Below are positions 8,215-21,597 of a stretch of DNA of 64,000 nucleotides, one piece after another. Both the position numbers and the translations under genes were made by a program. Every line of letters starts with the position of its first letter. Within the stretch, counting starts at the first letter, position 1. This DNA comes from Metallyticus violacea (taxonomy: Eukaryota; Arthropoda; Insecta; Mantodea; Metallyticidae): assembly GCA_030762175.1 (NCBI GenBank), contig JAUJEO010000019.1, positions 5,896,001-5,960,000 of the forward strand, read 5' to 3'. The notes beneath the pieces are model-generated. The model was not told the DNA's origin and did no database searches. It was given only the letters and a program-made list of their open reading frames with translations.

Positions 8215-10715
8215 CCGTTCTTATTTGAGATAACTGGTTCTCTTTCATTATACTAGTTTGATAGCCTCAGACAAGCATATTATGCGCAAAGAATCTCGAA
8301 AAGAAAAAAATTTTTTTTCGAAGTTTGGAAACTTCCTTAGAATCACTTTTTTTCCATTCTTATTTGAGATAACTTGTTCTCTTTCATTATACTAGTTTGA
8401 TAGTCTTAGACAAGCATATTATGCGCAAAGAATCTCGAAAAGAAAAAAATTTTTTTTCGAAGTTTGGAAACTTCGTTAGAATCACTTTTTTTCCGTTCTT
8501 ATTTAAGATTACTGGTTCTCTTTCATTATACTAGTTTGATAGCCTCAGACAAGCATATTATGCGCAAAGAATCTCGAAAAGAAAAAAATTTTTTTTCGAA
8601 GTTTGGAAACTTCGTTAGAATCACTTTTTTTCCGTTCTTATTTGAGATAACTTGTTCTCTTTCATTATACTAGTTTGATAGCCTTAGACAAGCATATTAT
8701 GCGCAAAGAATCTCGAAAAGAAAAAAATTTTTTTTCGAAGTTTGGAAACTTCGTTAGAATCACTTTTTTTCCGTTCTTATTTAAGATTACTGGTTCTCTT
8801 TCATTATACTAGTTTGATAGCCTCAGACAAGCATATTATGCGCAAAGAATCTCGAAAAGAAAAAAATTTTATTTCGAAGTTTGGAAACTTCGTTAGAATC
8901 ACTTTTTTTCCGTTCTTATTTGAGATAACTGGTTCTCTTTCATTATACTATTTTGATAGCCTCAGAAAAGCATATTATGCGCAAAGAATCTCTAAAAGAA
9001 AAAATTTTTTTTTCGAAGTTTGGAAACTTCGTTGGAATCACTTTTTTTCCGTTCTTATTTGAGATAACTGGTTCTCTTTCATTATACTAGTTTGATAGCC
9101 TCAGAAAAGCATAGGTATGCGCAAAGAATCTCGAAAAGAAAAAAATTTTTTTTCGAAGTTTGGAAACTTCGTTAGAATCACTTTTTTTCCATTCTTATCT
9201 GAGATAACTGGTTCTCTTTCATTATACTAGTTTGATAGCCTCAGACAAGCATATTATGCGCAAAGAATCTCGAAAAGAAAAAATTTTTTTTTCGAAGTTT
9301 GGAAACTTCGTTAGAATCACTTTTTTTCCATTCTTATTTGAGATAACTTGTTCTCTTTCATTATACTTGTTTGATAGCCTTAGACAAGCATATTATGCGC
9401 AAAGAATCTCGAAAAGAAAAAAATTTTTTTTCGAAGTTTGGAAACTTCGTTAGAATCACTTTTTTTCCGTTCTTATCTGAGATAACTGGTTCTCTTTCAT
9501 TATACTAGTTTGATAGCCTCAGACAAGCATATTATGCGCAAAGAATCTCGAAAAGAAAAAAATTTTTTTTCGAAGTTTGGAAACTTCGTTAGAATCACTT
9601 TTTTTCCGTTCTTATTTAGATAACTGGTTCTCTTTCATTATACTAGTTTGATAGTCTCAGAAAAGCATATTATGCGCAAAGAATCTAGAAAAGAAAAAAA
9701 TTTTTTTTCGAAGATTGGAAACCTCGTTAGAATCACTTTTTTTCCGTTCTTATTTGAGATAACTGGTTCTCTTTCATTATACTAGTTTGATAGCCTCAGA
9801 CAAGCATATTATGCGCAAAGAATCTCGAAAAGAAAAAAATTTTTTTTCGAAGTTTGGAAACTTCCTTAGAATCACTTTTTTTCCATTCTTATTTGAGATA
9901 ACTTGTTCTCTTTCATTATACTTGTTTGATAGCCTTAGACAAGCATATTATGCGCAAAGAATCTCGAAAAGAAAAAAATTTTTTTTCGAAGTTTGGAAAC
10001 TTCGTTAGAATCACTTTTTTTCCGTTCTTATTTGAGATAACTGGTTCTCTTTCATTATACTAGTTTGATAGCCTCAGACAAGCATATTATGCGCAAAGAA
10101 TCTCGAAAAGAAAAAAATTTTTTTTCGAAGTTTGGAAACTTCCTTAGAATCACTTTTTTTCCATTCTTATTTGAGATAACTTGTTCTCTTTCATTATACT
10201 TGTTTGATAGCCTTAGACAAGCATATTATGCACAAAGAATCTCGAAAAGAAAAAAATTTTTTTTCGAAGTTTGGAAACTTCGTTATAATCACTTTTTTCC
10301 GTTCTTATTTAAGATTACTGGTTCTCTTTCATTATACTAGTTTGATAGCCTCAGACAAGCATATTATGCGCAAAGAATCTCGAAAAGAAAAAAATTTTTT
10401 TTCGAAGTTTGGAAACTTCGTTAGAATCACTTTTTTTCCGTTCTTATTTGAGATAACTTGTTCTCTTTCATTATACTAGTTTGATAGCCTTAGACAAGCA
10501 TATTATGCGCAAAGAATCTCGAAAAGAAAAAATTTTTTTTTCGAAGTTAGGAAACTTCGTTGGAATCACTTTTTTTTTGTTCTTATTTAAGATTACTGGT
10601 TCTCTTTCATTATACTAGTTTGATAGCCTCAGACAAGCATATTTTGCGCAAAGAATCTCGAAAAGATTAAAATTTTATTTCGAAGTTTGGAAACTTCGTT
10701 AGAATCACTTTTTTT
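8215..10715. repeat. 18-monomer (2,501 bp) tandem duplication in block S, copy 1
   Basis: Bases ~8.2-10.7 kb are followed by a related copy at an offset of 2,501 bp (18 x 139 minus one base from a T6 unit). The order of AAGATTACTGG units, the AAATTTTATTTCG unit, the CTATTTTG unit, the GATTGG unit, the TATGCAC/TATGCGC unit and the GATTAAAA landmark matches. Copy 1 keeps the CATAGG unit (9,110), which copy 2 lost. Copy 1 instead lacks one class B unit near 9.6 kb, where TATTTAGATAAC marks a 2-base deletion. These two losses cancel, so the offset is restored. The pair is repeated in block S copy 2 at ~52.0-57.0 kb. Confidence 0.8.
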
Positions 10716-13215
10716 CCGTTCTTATTTGAGATAACTGGTTCTCTTTCATTATACTAGTTTGATAGCCTCAGACAAGCATATTATGCGCAAAGAATCTCTA
10801 AAAGAAAAAAATTTTTTTTCGAAGTTTGGAAACTTCCTTAGAATCACTTTTTTTCCATTCTTATTTGAGATAACTTGTTCTCTTTCATTATACTAGTTTG
10901 ATAGCCTTAGACAAGCATATTATGCGCAAAGAATCTCGAAAAGAAAAAAATTTTTTTTCGAAGTTTGGAAACTTCGTTAGAATCACTTTTTTTCCGTTCT
11001 TATTTAAGATTACTGGTTCTCTTTCATTATACTAGTTTGATAGCCTCAGACAAGCATATTATGCGCAAAGAATCTCGAAAAGAAAAAAATTTTTTTTCGA
11101 AGTTTGGAAACTTCGTTAGAATCACTTTTTTTCCGTTCTTATTTGAGATAACTTGTTCTCTTTCATTATACTAGTTTGATAGCCTTAGACAAGCATATTA
11201 TGCGCAAAGAATCTCGAAAAGAAAAAAATTTTTTTTCGAAGTTTGGAAACTTCGTTAGAATCACTTTTTTTCCGTTCTTATTTAAGATTACTGGTTCTCT
11301 TTCATTATACTAGTTTGATAGCCTCAGACAAGCATATTATGCGCAAAGAATCTCGAAAAGAAAAAAATTTTATTTCGAAGTTTGGAAACTTCGTTAGAAT
11401 CACTTTTTTTCCGTTCTTATTTGAGATAACTGGTTCTCTTTCATTATACTATTTTGATAGCCTCAGAAAAGCATATTATGCGCAAAGAATCTCTAAAAGA
11501 AAAAATTTTTTTTTCGAAGTTTGGAAACTTCGTTAGAATCACTTTTTTTCCATTCTTATCTGAGATAACTGGTTCTCTTTCATTATACTAGTTTGATAGC
11601 CTCAGACAAGCATATTATGCGCAAAGAATCTCGAAAAGAAAAAATTTTTTTTTCGAAGTTTGGAAACTTCGTTAGAATCACTTTTTTTCCATTCTTATTT
11701 GAGATAACTTGTTCTCTTTCATTATACTTGTTTGATAGCCTTAGACAAGCATATTATGCGCAAAGAATCTCGAAAAGAAAAAATTTTTTTTTCGAAGTTT
11801 GGAAACTTCGTTAGAATCACTTTTTTTCCGTTCTTATCTGAGATAACTGGTTCTCTTTCATTATACTAGTTTGATAGCCTCAGACAAGCATATTATGCGC
11901 AAAGAATCTCGAAAAGAAAAAAATTTTTTTTCGAAGTTTGGAAACTTCGTTAGAATCACTTTTTTTCCGTTCTTATTTGAGATAACTTGTTCTCTTTCAT
12001 TATACTAGTTTGATAGCCTTAGACAAGCATATTATGCGCAAAGAATCTCGAAAAGAAAAAAAATTTTTTTCGAAGTTTGGAAACTTCGTTAGAATCACTT
12101 TTTTTCCGTTCTTATTTGAGATAACTGGTTCTCTTTCATTATACTAGTTTGATAGTCTCAGAAAAGCATATTATGCGCAAAGAATCTAGAAAAGAAAAAA
12201 ATTTTTTTTCGAAGATTGGAAACCTCGTTAGAATCAGTTTTTTTCCGTTCTTATTTGAGATAACTGGTTCTCTTTCATTATACTAGTTTGATAGCCTCAG
12301 ACAAGCATATTATGCGCAAAGAATCTCGAAAAGAAAAAAATTTTTTTTCGAAGTTTGGAAACTTCCTTAGAATCACTTTTTTTCCATTTTTATTTGAGAT
12401 AACTTGTTCTCTTTCATTATACTTGTTTGATAGCCTTAGACAAGCATATTATGCGCAAAGAATCTCGAAAAGAAAAAAAATTTTTTTCGAAGTTTGGAAA
12501 CTTCGTTAGAATCACTTTTTTTCCGTTCTTATTTGAGATAACTGGTTCTCTTTCATTATACTAGTTTGATAGCCTCAGACAAGCATATTATGCGCAAAGA
12601 ATCTCGAAAAGAAAAAAATTTTTTTTCGAAGTTTGGAAACTTCCTTAGAATCTCTTTTTTTCCATTCTTATTTGAGATAACTTGTTCTCTTTCATTATAC
12701 TTGTTTGATAGCCTTAGACAAGCATATTATGCGCAAAGAATCTCGAAAAGAAAAAAATTTTTTTTCGAAGTTTGGAAACTTCTTTATAATCACTTTTTTC
12801 CGTTCTTATTTAAGATTACTGGTTCTCTTTCATTATACTAGTTTGATAGCCTCAGACAAGCATATTACGCGCAAAGAATCTCGAAAAGAAAAAAATTTTT
12901 TTTCGAAGTTTGCAAACTTCGTTAGAATCACTTTTTTTCCGTTCTTATTTGAGATAACTTGTTCTCTTTCATTATACTAGTTTGATAGCCTTAGACAAGC
13001 ATATTATGCGCAAAGAATCTCGAAAAGAAAAAATTTTTTTTTCGAAGTTAGGAAACTTCGTTAGAATCACTTTTTTTCCGTTCTTATTTAAGATTACTGG
13101 TTCTCTTTCATTATACTAGTTTGATAGCCTCAGACAAGCATATTTTGCGCAAAGAATCTCGAAAAGATTAAAATTTTATTTCGAAGTTTGGAATCTTCGT
13201 TAGAATCACTTTTTT
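10715..13215. repeat. 18-monomer tandem duplication in block S, copy 2
   Basis: This is the downstream partner of ~8.2-10.7 kb. It has a fused monomer near 11,480-11,540: the left half comes from the ATCTCTA / A6T9 unit and the right half leads straight into CCATTCTTATCTGAG, so the CATAGG monomer is gone. Its GATTAAAA landmark is at 13,166 (10,665 in copy 1). The following units match to ~13.5 kb, after which the order differs. Confidence 0.78.
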
Positions 13216-16200
13216 TCCGTTCTTATTTGAGATAACTGGTTCTCTTTCATTATACTAGTTTGATAGCCTCAGGCAAGCATATTATGCGCAAAGAATCTCG
13301 AAAAGAAAAATTTTTTTTTCGAAGTTTGGAAACTTCCTTAGAATCACTTTTTTTCCATTCTTATTTGAGATAACTTGTTCTCTTTCATTATACTAGTTTG
13401 ATAGCCTTAGACAAGCATATTATGCGCAAAGAATCTCGAAAAGAAAAAAATTTTTTTTCGAAGTTTGGAAACTTCGTTAGAATCACTTTTTTTCCGTTCT
13501 TATTTAAGATAACTTGTTCTCTTTCATTATACTAGTTTGATAGCCTTAGACAAGCATATTATGCGCAAAGAATCTCGAAAAGAAAAAAATTTTTTTTCGA
13601 AGTTTGGAAACTTCCTTAAAATCACTTTTTTTCCATTCTTATTTGAGATAACTTGTTCTCTTTCATTATACTTGTTTGATAGCCTTAGACAAGCATATTA
13701 TGCGCAAAGAATCTCGAAAAGAAAAAATTTTTTTTCGAAGTTTGGAAACTTCGTTAGAATCACTTTTTTTCCGTTCTTATTTGAGATAACTGGTTCTCTT
13801 TCATTATACTAGTTTGATAGCCTCAGACAAGCATATTATGCGCAAATAATCTGGAAAAGAAAAAAATTTTTTTTCGAAGTTTGGAAACTTCCTTAGAATC
13901 ACTTTTTTTCCATTCTTATTTGAGATAACTTCTTCTCTTTCATTATTCTAGTTTGATAGCCTTAGACAAGCATATTATGCGCAAAGAATCTCGAAAAGAA
14001 AAAAATTTTTTTTAAGAAGTTTGGAAACTTCGTTAGAATCACTTTTTTTCCGTTCTTATTTAAGATAACTTGTTCTCTTTCATTATACTAGTTTGATAGG
14101 CTTAGACAAGCATATTATGCGCAAAGAATCTCGAAAAGAAAAAAATTTTTTTTCGAAGTTTGGAAACTTCGTTATAATCACTTTTTTTCCGTTCTTATTT
14201 AAGATTACTGGTTCTCTTTCATTATACTAGTTTGATAGCCTCAGATAAGCATATTATGCGCAAAGAATCTCGAAAAGAAAAAAAATTTTGTTCGAAGTTT
14301 GGAAACTTCGTTAGAATCACTTTTTTTCCGATCTTATTTGAGATAACTTGTTCTCTTTCATTATACTAGTTTGATAGCCTGAGACAAGCATATTATGCGC
14401 AAAGAATCTCGAAAAGAAAAAAAATTTTTTTCGAAGTTTGGAAACTTCGTTAGAATCACTTTTTTTCCGTTCTTATTTGAGATAACTGGTTCTCTTTCAT
14501 TATACTAGTTTGATAGCCTCAGACAAGCATATTATGCGTAAAGAATCTCGAAAAGAAAAAAATTTTTTTTTGAAGTTTGGAAACTTCGTTATAATCACTT
14601 TTTTTCCGTTCTTATTTAAGATTACTGGTTCTCTTTCATTATACTAGTTTGATAGCCTCAGACAAGCATATTATGCGCAAAGAATCTCGAAAAGAAAAAA
14701 ATTTTTTTTCGAAGTTTGGAAACTTCGTTAGAATCACTTTTTTTCCGTTCTTATTTGAGATAACTTGTTCTCTTTCATTATACTAGTTTGATAGCCTTAG
14801 ACAAGCATATTATGCCCAAATATTCTCGAAAAGAAAAAAATTTTTTTTCGAAGTTTAGAAACTTCGTTAGAATCACTTTTTTTCCGTTCTTATTTGAGAT
14901 AACTGGTTCTCTTTCATTATACTAGTTTGATAGCCTCAGAAAAGCATATTATGCGCAAAGAATCTAGAAAAGAAAAAAATTTTTTTTCGAAGATTGGAAA
15001 CCTCGTTAGAATCACTTTTTTTCCGTTCTTATTTGAGATAACTGGTTCTCTTTCATTATACTAGTTTGATAGCCTCAGACAAGCATATTATGCGCAAATA
15101 ATCTGGAAAAGAAAAAAAATTTTTTTCGAAGTTTGGAAACTTCCTTAGAATCACTTTTTTTCCTTTCTTATTTGAGATAACTTCTTCTCTTTCATTATTC
15201 TAGTTTGATAGCCTTAGACAAGCATATTATGCGCAAAGAATCTCGAAAAGAAAAAAATTTTTTTTAAGAAGTTTGGAAACTTCGTTAGAATCACTTTTTT
15301 TCCGTTCTTATTTGAGATAACTTGTTCTCTTTCATTATACTAGTTTGATAGCCTTAGTCAAGCATATTATGCGCAAAGAATCTCGAAAAGAAAAAAATTT
15401 TTTTTCGAAGTTTGGAAACTTCGTTATAATCACTTTTTTCCGTTCTTATTTGAGATTACTGGTTCTCTTTCATTATACTAGTTTGATAGCCTTAGACAAG
15501 CATATTATGCGCAAAGAATCTCGAAAAGAAAAAAATTTTTTTTAAGAAGTTTGGAAACTTCGTTAGAATCAATTTTTTTCCGTTCTTATTTGAGATAACT
15601 GGTTCTCTTTCATTATACTAGTTTGATAGCCTCAGACAAGCATATTATGCGCAAAGAATCTCGAAAAGAAAAAAATTTTTTTTCGAAGTTTGGAAACTTC
15701 GTTATAATCACTTTTTTTCCGTTCTTATTTAAGATTATTGGTTCTCTTTCATTATACTAGTTTGATAGCCTTAGACAAGCATATTATGCGCAAAGAATCT
15801 CGAAAAGAAAAAAATTTTTTTTCGAAGTTTGGAAACTTCGTTAGAATCACTTTTTTTCCGTTCTTATTTGAGATTACTGGTTCTCTTTCATTATACTAGT
15901 TTGATAGCCTCAGACAAGCATATTATGCGCAAAGAATCTCGAAAAGAAAAAAATTTTTTTTCGAAGTTTGGAAACTTCGTTAGAATCACTTTTTTTCCGT
16001 TCATATTTGAGATAACTTGTTCTCTTTCATTATACTAGTTTGATAGCCTTAGACAAACATATTATGCGCAAAGAATCTCGAAAAGAAAAAAAATTTTTTT
16101 CGAAGTTTGGAAACTTCGTTAGAATCACTTTTTTTCCGTTCTTATTTGAGATAACTGGTTCTCTTTCATTATACTAGTTTGATAGTCTCAGAAAAGCATT

Positions 16201-16320
16201 TTATGCGCAAAGAATCTAGAAAAGAAAAAAAATTTTTTTCGAAGATTGGAAACCTCGTTAGAATCACTTTTTTTCCGTTCTTATTTGAGATAACTGGTTC
16301 TCTTTCATTATACTAGTTTG

Positions 16321-16395
16321 ATAGCCTCAGACAAGCATATTATGCGCAAAGAATCTCGAAAAGAAAAAAATTTTTTTTCGAAGATTGGAAACCTC
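16321..16395 (+). repeat. Hybrid monomer CCTCAGAC / ATCTCG / GATTGG / CCTCG
   Basis: This unit has the common class A left part but the GATTGG...CCTCG end of the TCTCAGAA variant, and it follows a full variant unit. The same hybrid is found near 38,403-38,490, 45,235-45,305 and 60,100-60,175, each time followed by the CTTCC unit and then TTTACATTC. The matching place near 1.39-1.46 kb has no hybrid, so copy 1 either lost it or is the older state. Confidence 0.82.
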
Positions 16396-18959
16396 GTTAG
16401 AATCACTTTTTTTCCGTTCTTATTTGAGATAACTGGTTCTCTTTCATTATACTAGTTTGATAGCCTCAGACAAGCATATTATGCGCAAAGAATCTCGAAA
16501 AGAAAAAAATTTTTTTTCGAAGTTTGGAAACTTCCTTAGAATCACTTTTTTTACATTCTTATTTGAGATAACTTGTTCTCTTTCATTATACTAGTTTGAT
16601 AGCCTTAGACAAGCATATTATGCGCAAAGAATCTCGAAAAGAAAAAAATTTTTTTTCGAAGTTTGGAAACTTCGTTAGAATCACTTTTTTTCCGTTCTTA
16701 TTTAAGATTACTGGTTCACTTTCATTATACTAGTTTGATAGCCTCAGACAAGCATATTATGCGCAAAGAATCTCGAAAAGAAAAAAATTTTTTTTCGAAG
16801 TTTGAAAACTTCGTTAGAATCACTTTTTTTCCGTTCTTATTTAAGATTACTGGTTCTCTTTCATTATACTAGTTTGATAGCCTCAGACAAGCATATTATG
16901 CGCAAAGAATCTCGAAAAGAAAAAAATTTTATTTCGAAGTTTGGAAACTTCGTTAGAATCACTTTTTTTCCGTTCTTATTTGAGATAACTGGTTCTCTTT
17001 CATTATACTATTTTGATAGCCTCAGAAAAGCATATTATGCGCAAAGAATCTCTAAAAGAAAAAATTTTTTTTTCGAAGTTTGGAAACTTCGTTGGAATCA
17101 CTTTTTTTCCGTTCTTATTTGAGATAACTGGTTCTCTTTCATTATACTAGTTTGATAGCCTCAGAAAAGCATAGGTATGCGCAAAGAATCTCGAAAAGAA
17201 AAAAATTTTTTTTCGAAGTTTGGAAACTTCGTTAGAATCACTTTTTTTCCATTCTTATCTGAGATAACTGGTTCTCTTTCATTATACTAGTTTGATAGCC
17301 TCAGACAAGCATATTATGAGCAAAGAATCTCGAAAAGAAAAAATTTTTTTTTCGAAGTTTGGAAACTTCGTTAGAATCACTTTTTTTCCATTCTTATTTG
17401 AGATAACTTGTTCTCTTTCATTATACTTGTTTGATAGCCTTAGACAAGCATATTATGCGCAAAGAATCTCGAAAAGAAAAAAAATTTTTTTCGAAGTTTG
17501 GAAACTTCGTTAGAATCACTTTTTTTCCGTTCTTATCTGAGATAACTGGTTCTCTTTCATCATACTAGTTTGATAGCCTCAGACAAGCATATTATGCGCA
17601 AAGAATCTCGAAAAGAAAAAAATTTTTTTTCGAAGTTTGGAAACTTCGTTAGAATCACTTTTTTTCCGTTCTTATTTGAGATAACTTGTTCTCTTTCATT
17701 ATACTAGTTTGATAGCCTTAGACAAGCATATTATGCGCAAAGAATCTCGAAAAGAAAAAAATTTTTTTTCGAAGTTTGGAAACTTCGTTAGAATCACTTT
17801 TTTTCCGTTCTTATTTGAGATAACTGGTTCTCTTTCATTATACTTGTTTGATAGCCTTAGACAAGCATATTATGCGCAAAGAATCTCGAAAAGAAAAAAA
17901 TTTTTTTTCGAAGTTTGGAAACTTCGTTAGAATCACTTTTTTTCCGTTCTTATTTGAGATAACTGGTTCTCTTTCATTATACTAGTTTGATAGCCTCAGA
18001 CAAGCATATTATGCACAAAGAATCTCGAAAAGACAAAAATTTTTTTTCGAAGTTTGGAAACTTCCTTAGAATCACTTTTTTCCATTCTTATTTGAGATAA
18101 CTTGTTCTCTTTCATTATACTAGTTTGATAGCCTCAGACAAGCATATTATGCGCAAAGAATCTCGAAAAGAAAAACATTTTTTTTCGAAGTTTGGAAACT
18201 TCCTTAGAATCACTTTTTTTCCATTCTTATTTGAGATAACTTGTTCTCTTTCATTATACTAGTTTGATAGCCTTAGACAAGCATATTATGCGCAAAGAAT
18301 CTCGAAAAGAAAAAAATTTTTTTTCGAAGTTTGGAAACTACGTTAGAATCACTTTTTTTCCGTTCTTATTTAAGATTACTGGTTCTCTTTCATTATACTA
18401 GTTTGATAGCCTCAGACAAGCATATTATGCGCAAAGAATCTCGAAAAGAAAAAAATTTTTTTTCGAAGTTTGGAAACTTCGTTAGAATCACTTTTTTCCG
18501 TTCTTATTTGAGATAACTTGTTCTCTTTCATTATACTAGTTTGATAGCCTTAGACAAGCATATTATGCGCAAAGAATCTCGAAAAGAAAAAAATTTTTTT
18601 TCGAAGTTTGGAAAATTCGTTAGAATCACTTTTTTTCCGTTCTTATTTAAGATTACTGGTTCTCTTTCATTATACTAGTTTGATAGCCTCAGACAAGCAT
18701 ATTATGCGCAAAGAATCTCGAAAAGAAAAAAATTTAATTTCGAAGTTTGGAAACTTCGTTAGAATCACTTTTTTTCCGTTCTTATTTGAGATAACTGGTT
18801 CTCTTTCATTATACTATTTTGATAGCCTCAGAAAAGCATATTATGCGCAAAGAATCTCTAAAAGAAAAAATTTTTTTTTCGAAGTTTGGAAACTTCGTTA
18901 GAAGCACTTTTTTTCCATTCTTATTTGAGATAACTTGTTCTCTTTCATTTACTTGTTTG

Positions 18960-20985
18960 ATAGCCTTAGACAAGCATATTATGCGCAAATATTCTCGAAA
19001 AGAAAAAAATTTTTTTTCGAAGTTTGGAAACTTCGTTAGAATCACTTTTTTTCCGTTCTTATTTGAGATAACTGGTTCTCTTTCATTATACTAGTTTGAT
19101 AGCCTCAGAAAAGCATATTATGCGCAAAGAATCTAGAAAAGAAAAAAATTTTTTTTCGAAGATTGGAAACCTCGTTAGAATCACTTTTTTTCCGTTCTTA
19201 TTTGAGATAACTGGTTCTCTTTCATTATACTAGTTTGATAGCCTCAGACAAGCATATTATGCGCAAAGAATCTGGAAAAGAAAAAAATTTTTTTCGAAGT
19301 TTGGAAACTTCCTTAGAATCACTTTTTTTCCATTCTTATTTGAGATAACTTGTTCTCTTTCATTATTCTAGTTTGATAGCCTTAGACAAGCATATTATGC
19401 GCAAAGAATCTCGAAAAGAAAAAAAATTTTTTTCGAAGTTTGGAAACTTCGTTATAATCACTTTTTTCCGTTCTTATTTAAGATTACTGGTTCTCTTTCA
19501 TTATACTAGTTTGATAGCCTCAGACAAGCATATTATGCGCAAAGAATCTCGAAAAGAAAAAAATTTTTTTTCGAAGTTTGGAAACTTCGTTAGAATCACT
19601 TTTTTTCCGTTCTTATTTGAGATAACTGGTTCTCTTTCATTATACTAGTTTGATAGCCTTAGACAAGCATATTATGCGCAAAGAATCTCGAAAAGAAAAA
19701 ATTTTTTTTTCGAAGTTAGGAAACTTCGTTAGAATCACTTTTTTTCCGTTCTTATTTAAGATTACTGGTTCTCTTTCATTATACTATTTTGATAGCCTCA
19801 GACAAGCATATTTTGCGCAAAGAATCTCGAAAAGATTAAAATTTTATTTCGAAGTTTGGAAACTTCGTTAGAATCACTTTTTTTCCGTTCTTATTTGAGA
19901 TAACTGGTTCTCTTTCATTATACTAGTTTGATAGCCTCAGACAAGCATATTATGCGCAAAGAATCTCGAAAAGAAAAAAATTTTTTTTCGAAGTTTGGAA
20001 ACTTCCTTAGAATCACTTTTTTTCCATTCTTATTTGAGATAACTTGTTCTCTTTCATTATACTAGTTTGATAGCCTTAGAAAAGCATATTATGCGCAAAG
20101 AATCTCGAAAAGAAAAAAATTTTTTTTCGAAGTTTGGAAACTTCGTTAGAATCACTTTTTTTCCGTTCTTATTTAAGATAACTTGTTCTCTTTCATTATA
20201 CTAGTTTGATAGCCTTAGACAAGCATATTATGCGCAAAGAATCTCGAAAAGAAAAAAATTTTTTTTCGAAGTTTGGAAACTACCTTAGAATCACTTTTTT
20301 TCCATTCTTATTTGAGATAACTTGTTCTCTTTCATTATACTTGTTTGATAGCCTTAGACAAGCATATTATGCGCAAAGAATCTCGAAAAGAAAAAAAATT
20401 TTTTTCGAAGTTTGGAAACTTTGTTAGAATCACTTTTTTTCCGTTCTTATTTGAGATAACTGGTTCTCTTTCATTATAATAGTTTGATAGCCTCAGACAA
20501 GCATATTATGCGCAAAGAATCTCGAAAAGAAAAATTTTTTTTTTCGAAGTTTGGAAACTTCGTTAGAATCACTTTTTTTCCATTCTTATTTGAGATAACT
20601 TGTTCTCTTTCATTATACTTGTTTGATAGCCTTAGACAAGCATATTATGCGCAAAGAATCTCGAAAAGAAAAAAATTTTTTTTCGAAGTTTGGAAACTTC
20701 GTTAGAATCACTTTTTTTCCGTTCTTATCTGAGATAACTGGTTCTCTTTCATTATACTAGTTTGATAGCCTCAGACAAGCATATTATGCGCAAAGAATCT
20801 CGAAAAGAAAAAAAATTTTTTTCGAAGTTTGGAAACTTCGTTAGAATCACTTTTTTTCCGTTCTTATTTGAGATAACTTGTTCTCTTTCATTATACTAGT
20901 TTGATAGCCTTAGACAAGCATATTATGCGCAAAGAATCTCGAAAAGAAAAAAATTTTTTTTCGAAGTTTGGAAACTTCGTTAGAA
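18960..20985. repeat. 19-monomer-offset duplication, copy 1
   Basis: About 2.0 kb here matches 21,598-23,624 at an offset of ~2,638-2,639 bp (19 monomers minus short indels). The order of CAAATATTCTCG, the GATTGG unit, the CATTATTCTAG unit, the T6 unit, GTTAGGAAAC, CTATTTTG with the GATTAAAA landmark, AAACTACC, AAACTTTG and CATTATAATAG is the same. Copy 1 has CAAAGAATCTGG near 19,265 where copy 2 has CAAATAATCTGG (21,902). Copy 2 also has a C inside its A/T block near 21,925. The left flank has a 2-base deletion (CATTTACTTG, near 18,946). Confidence 0.85.
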
Positions 20986-21597
20986 GCACTTTTTTTCCAT
21001 TCTTATTTGAGATAACTTGTTCTCTTTCATTATACTTGTTTGATAGCCTTAGACAAGCATATTATGCGCAAAGAATCTCGAAAAGAAAAAAATTTTTTTT
21101 CGAAGTTTGGAAACTTCGTTATAATCACTTTTTTCCGTTCTTATTTAAGATTACTGGTTCTCTTTCATTATACTAGTTTGATAGCCTCAGACAAGCATAT
21201 TATGCGCAAAGAATCTCGAAAAGAAAAAAATTTTTTTTCGAAGTTTGGAAATTTCCTTAGAATCACTTTTTTTCCATTCTTATTTGAGATAACTTGTTCT
21301 CTTTCATTATACTTGTTTGATAGCCTTAGACAAGCATATTATGCGCAAAGAATCTCGAAAAGAAAAAAATTTTTTTTCGAAGTTTGGAAACTTCGTTATA
21401 ATCACTTTTTTTCCGTTCTTATTTAAGATTACTGGTTCTCTTTCATTATACTAGTTTGATAGCCTCAGACAAGCATATTATGCGCAAAGAATCTCGAAAA
21501 GAAAAAAATTTTTTTTCGAAGTTTGGAAACTTCCTTAGAATCACTTTTTTTCCGTTCTTATTTGAGATAACTTGTTCTCTTTCATTATACTAGTTTG

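Larger units (their letters stand above)
1..16900. repeat. Higher-order block S, copy 1
   Basis: This segment of about 122 monomers reappears almost intact at ~43,915-60,660. The offset is 43,914 bp up to ~7 kb, 43,775 bp from there to ~15 kb, and 43,774 bp after. Shared rare marks include GAATGAC near 139, CATTATTTTAG near 188, TTTACATTC near 1541, a 2-base deletion giving TATTTAGATAAC near 9616, and CATATTACGCG near 12,865. Copy 1 has its own changes, such as an extended T run near 10,571 and TTTGAAAAC near 16,801. The match ends between ~16,885 and ~16,930. The left end lies outside the window. Confidence 0.88.

Noticed and set aside
18809..19045. A 78-codon open reading frame on the minus strand
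   Set aside because: It exists only because a 2-base deletion near 18,946 and CTATTTTG changes remove stops locally. It lies wholly in satellite sequence and is the reverse translation of the same unit.
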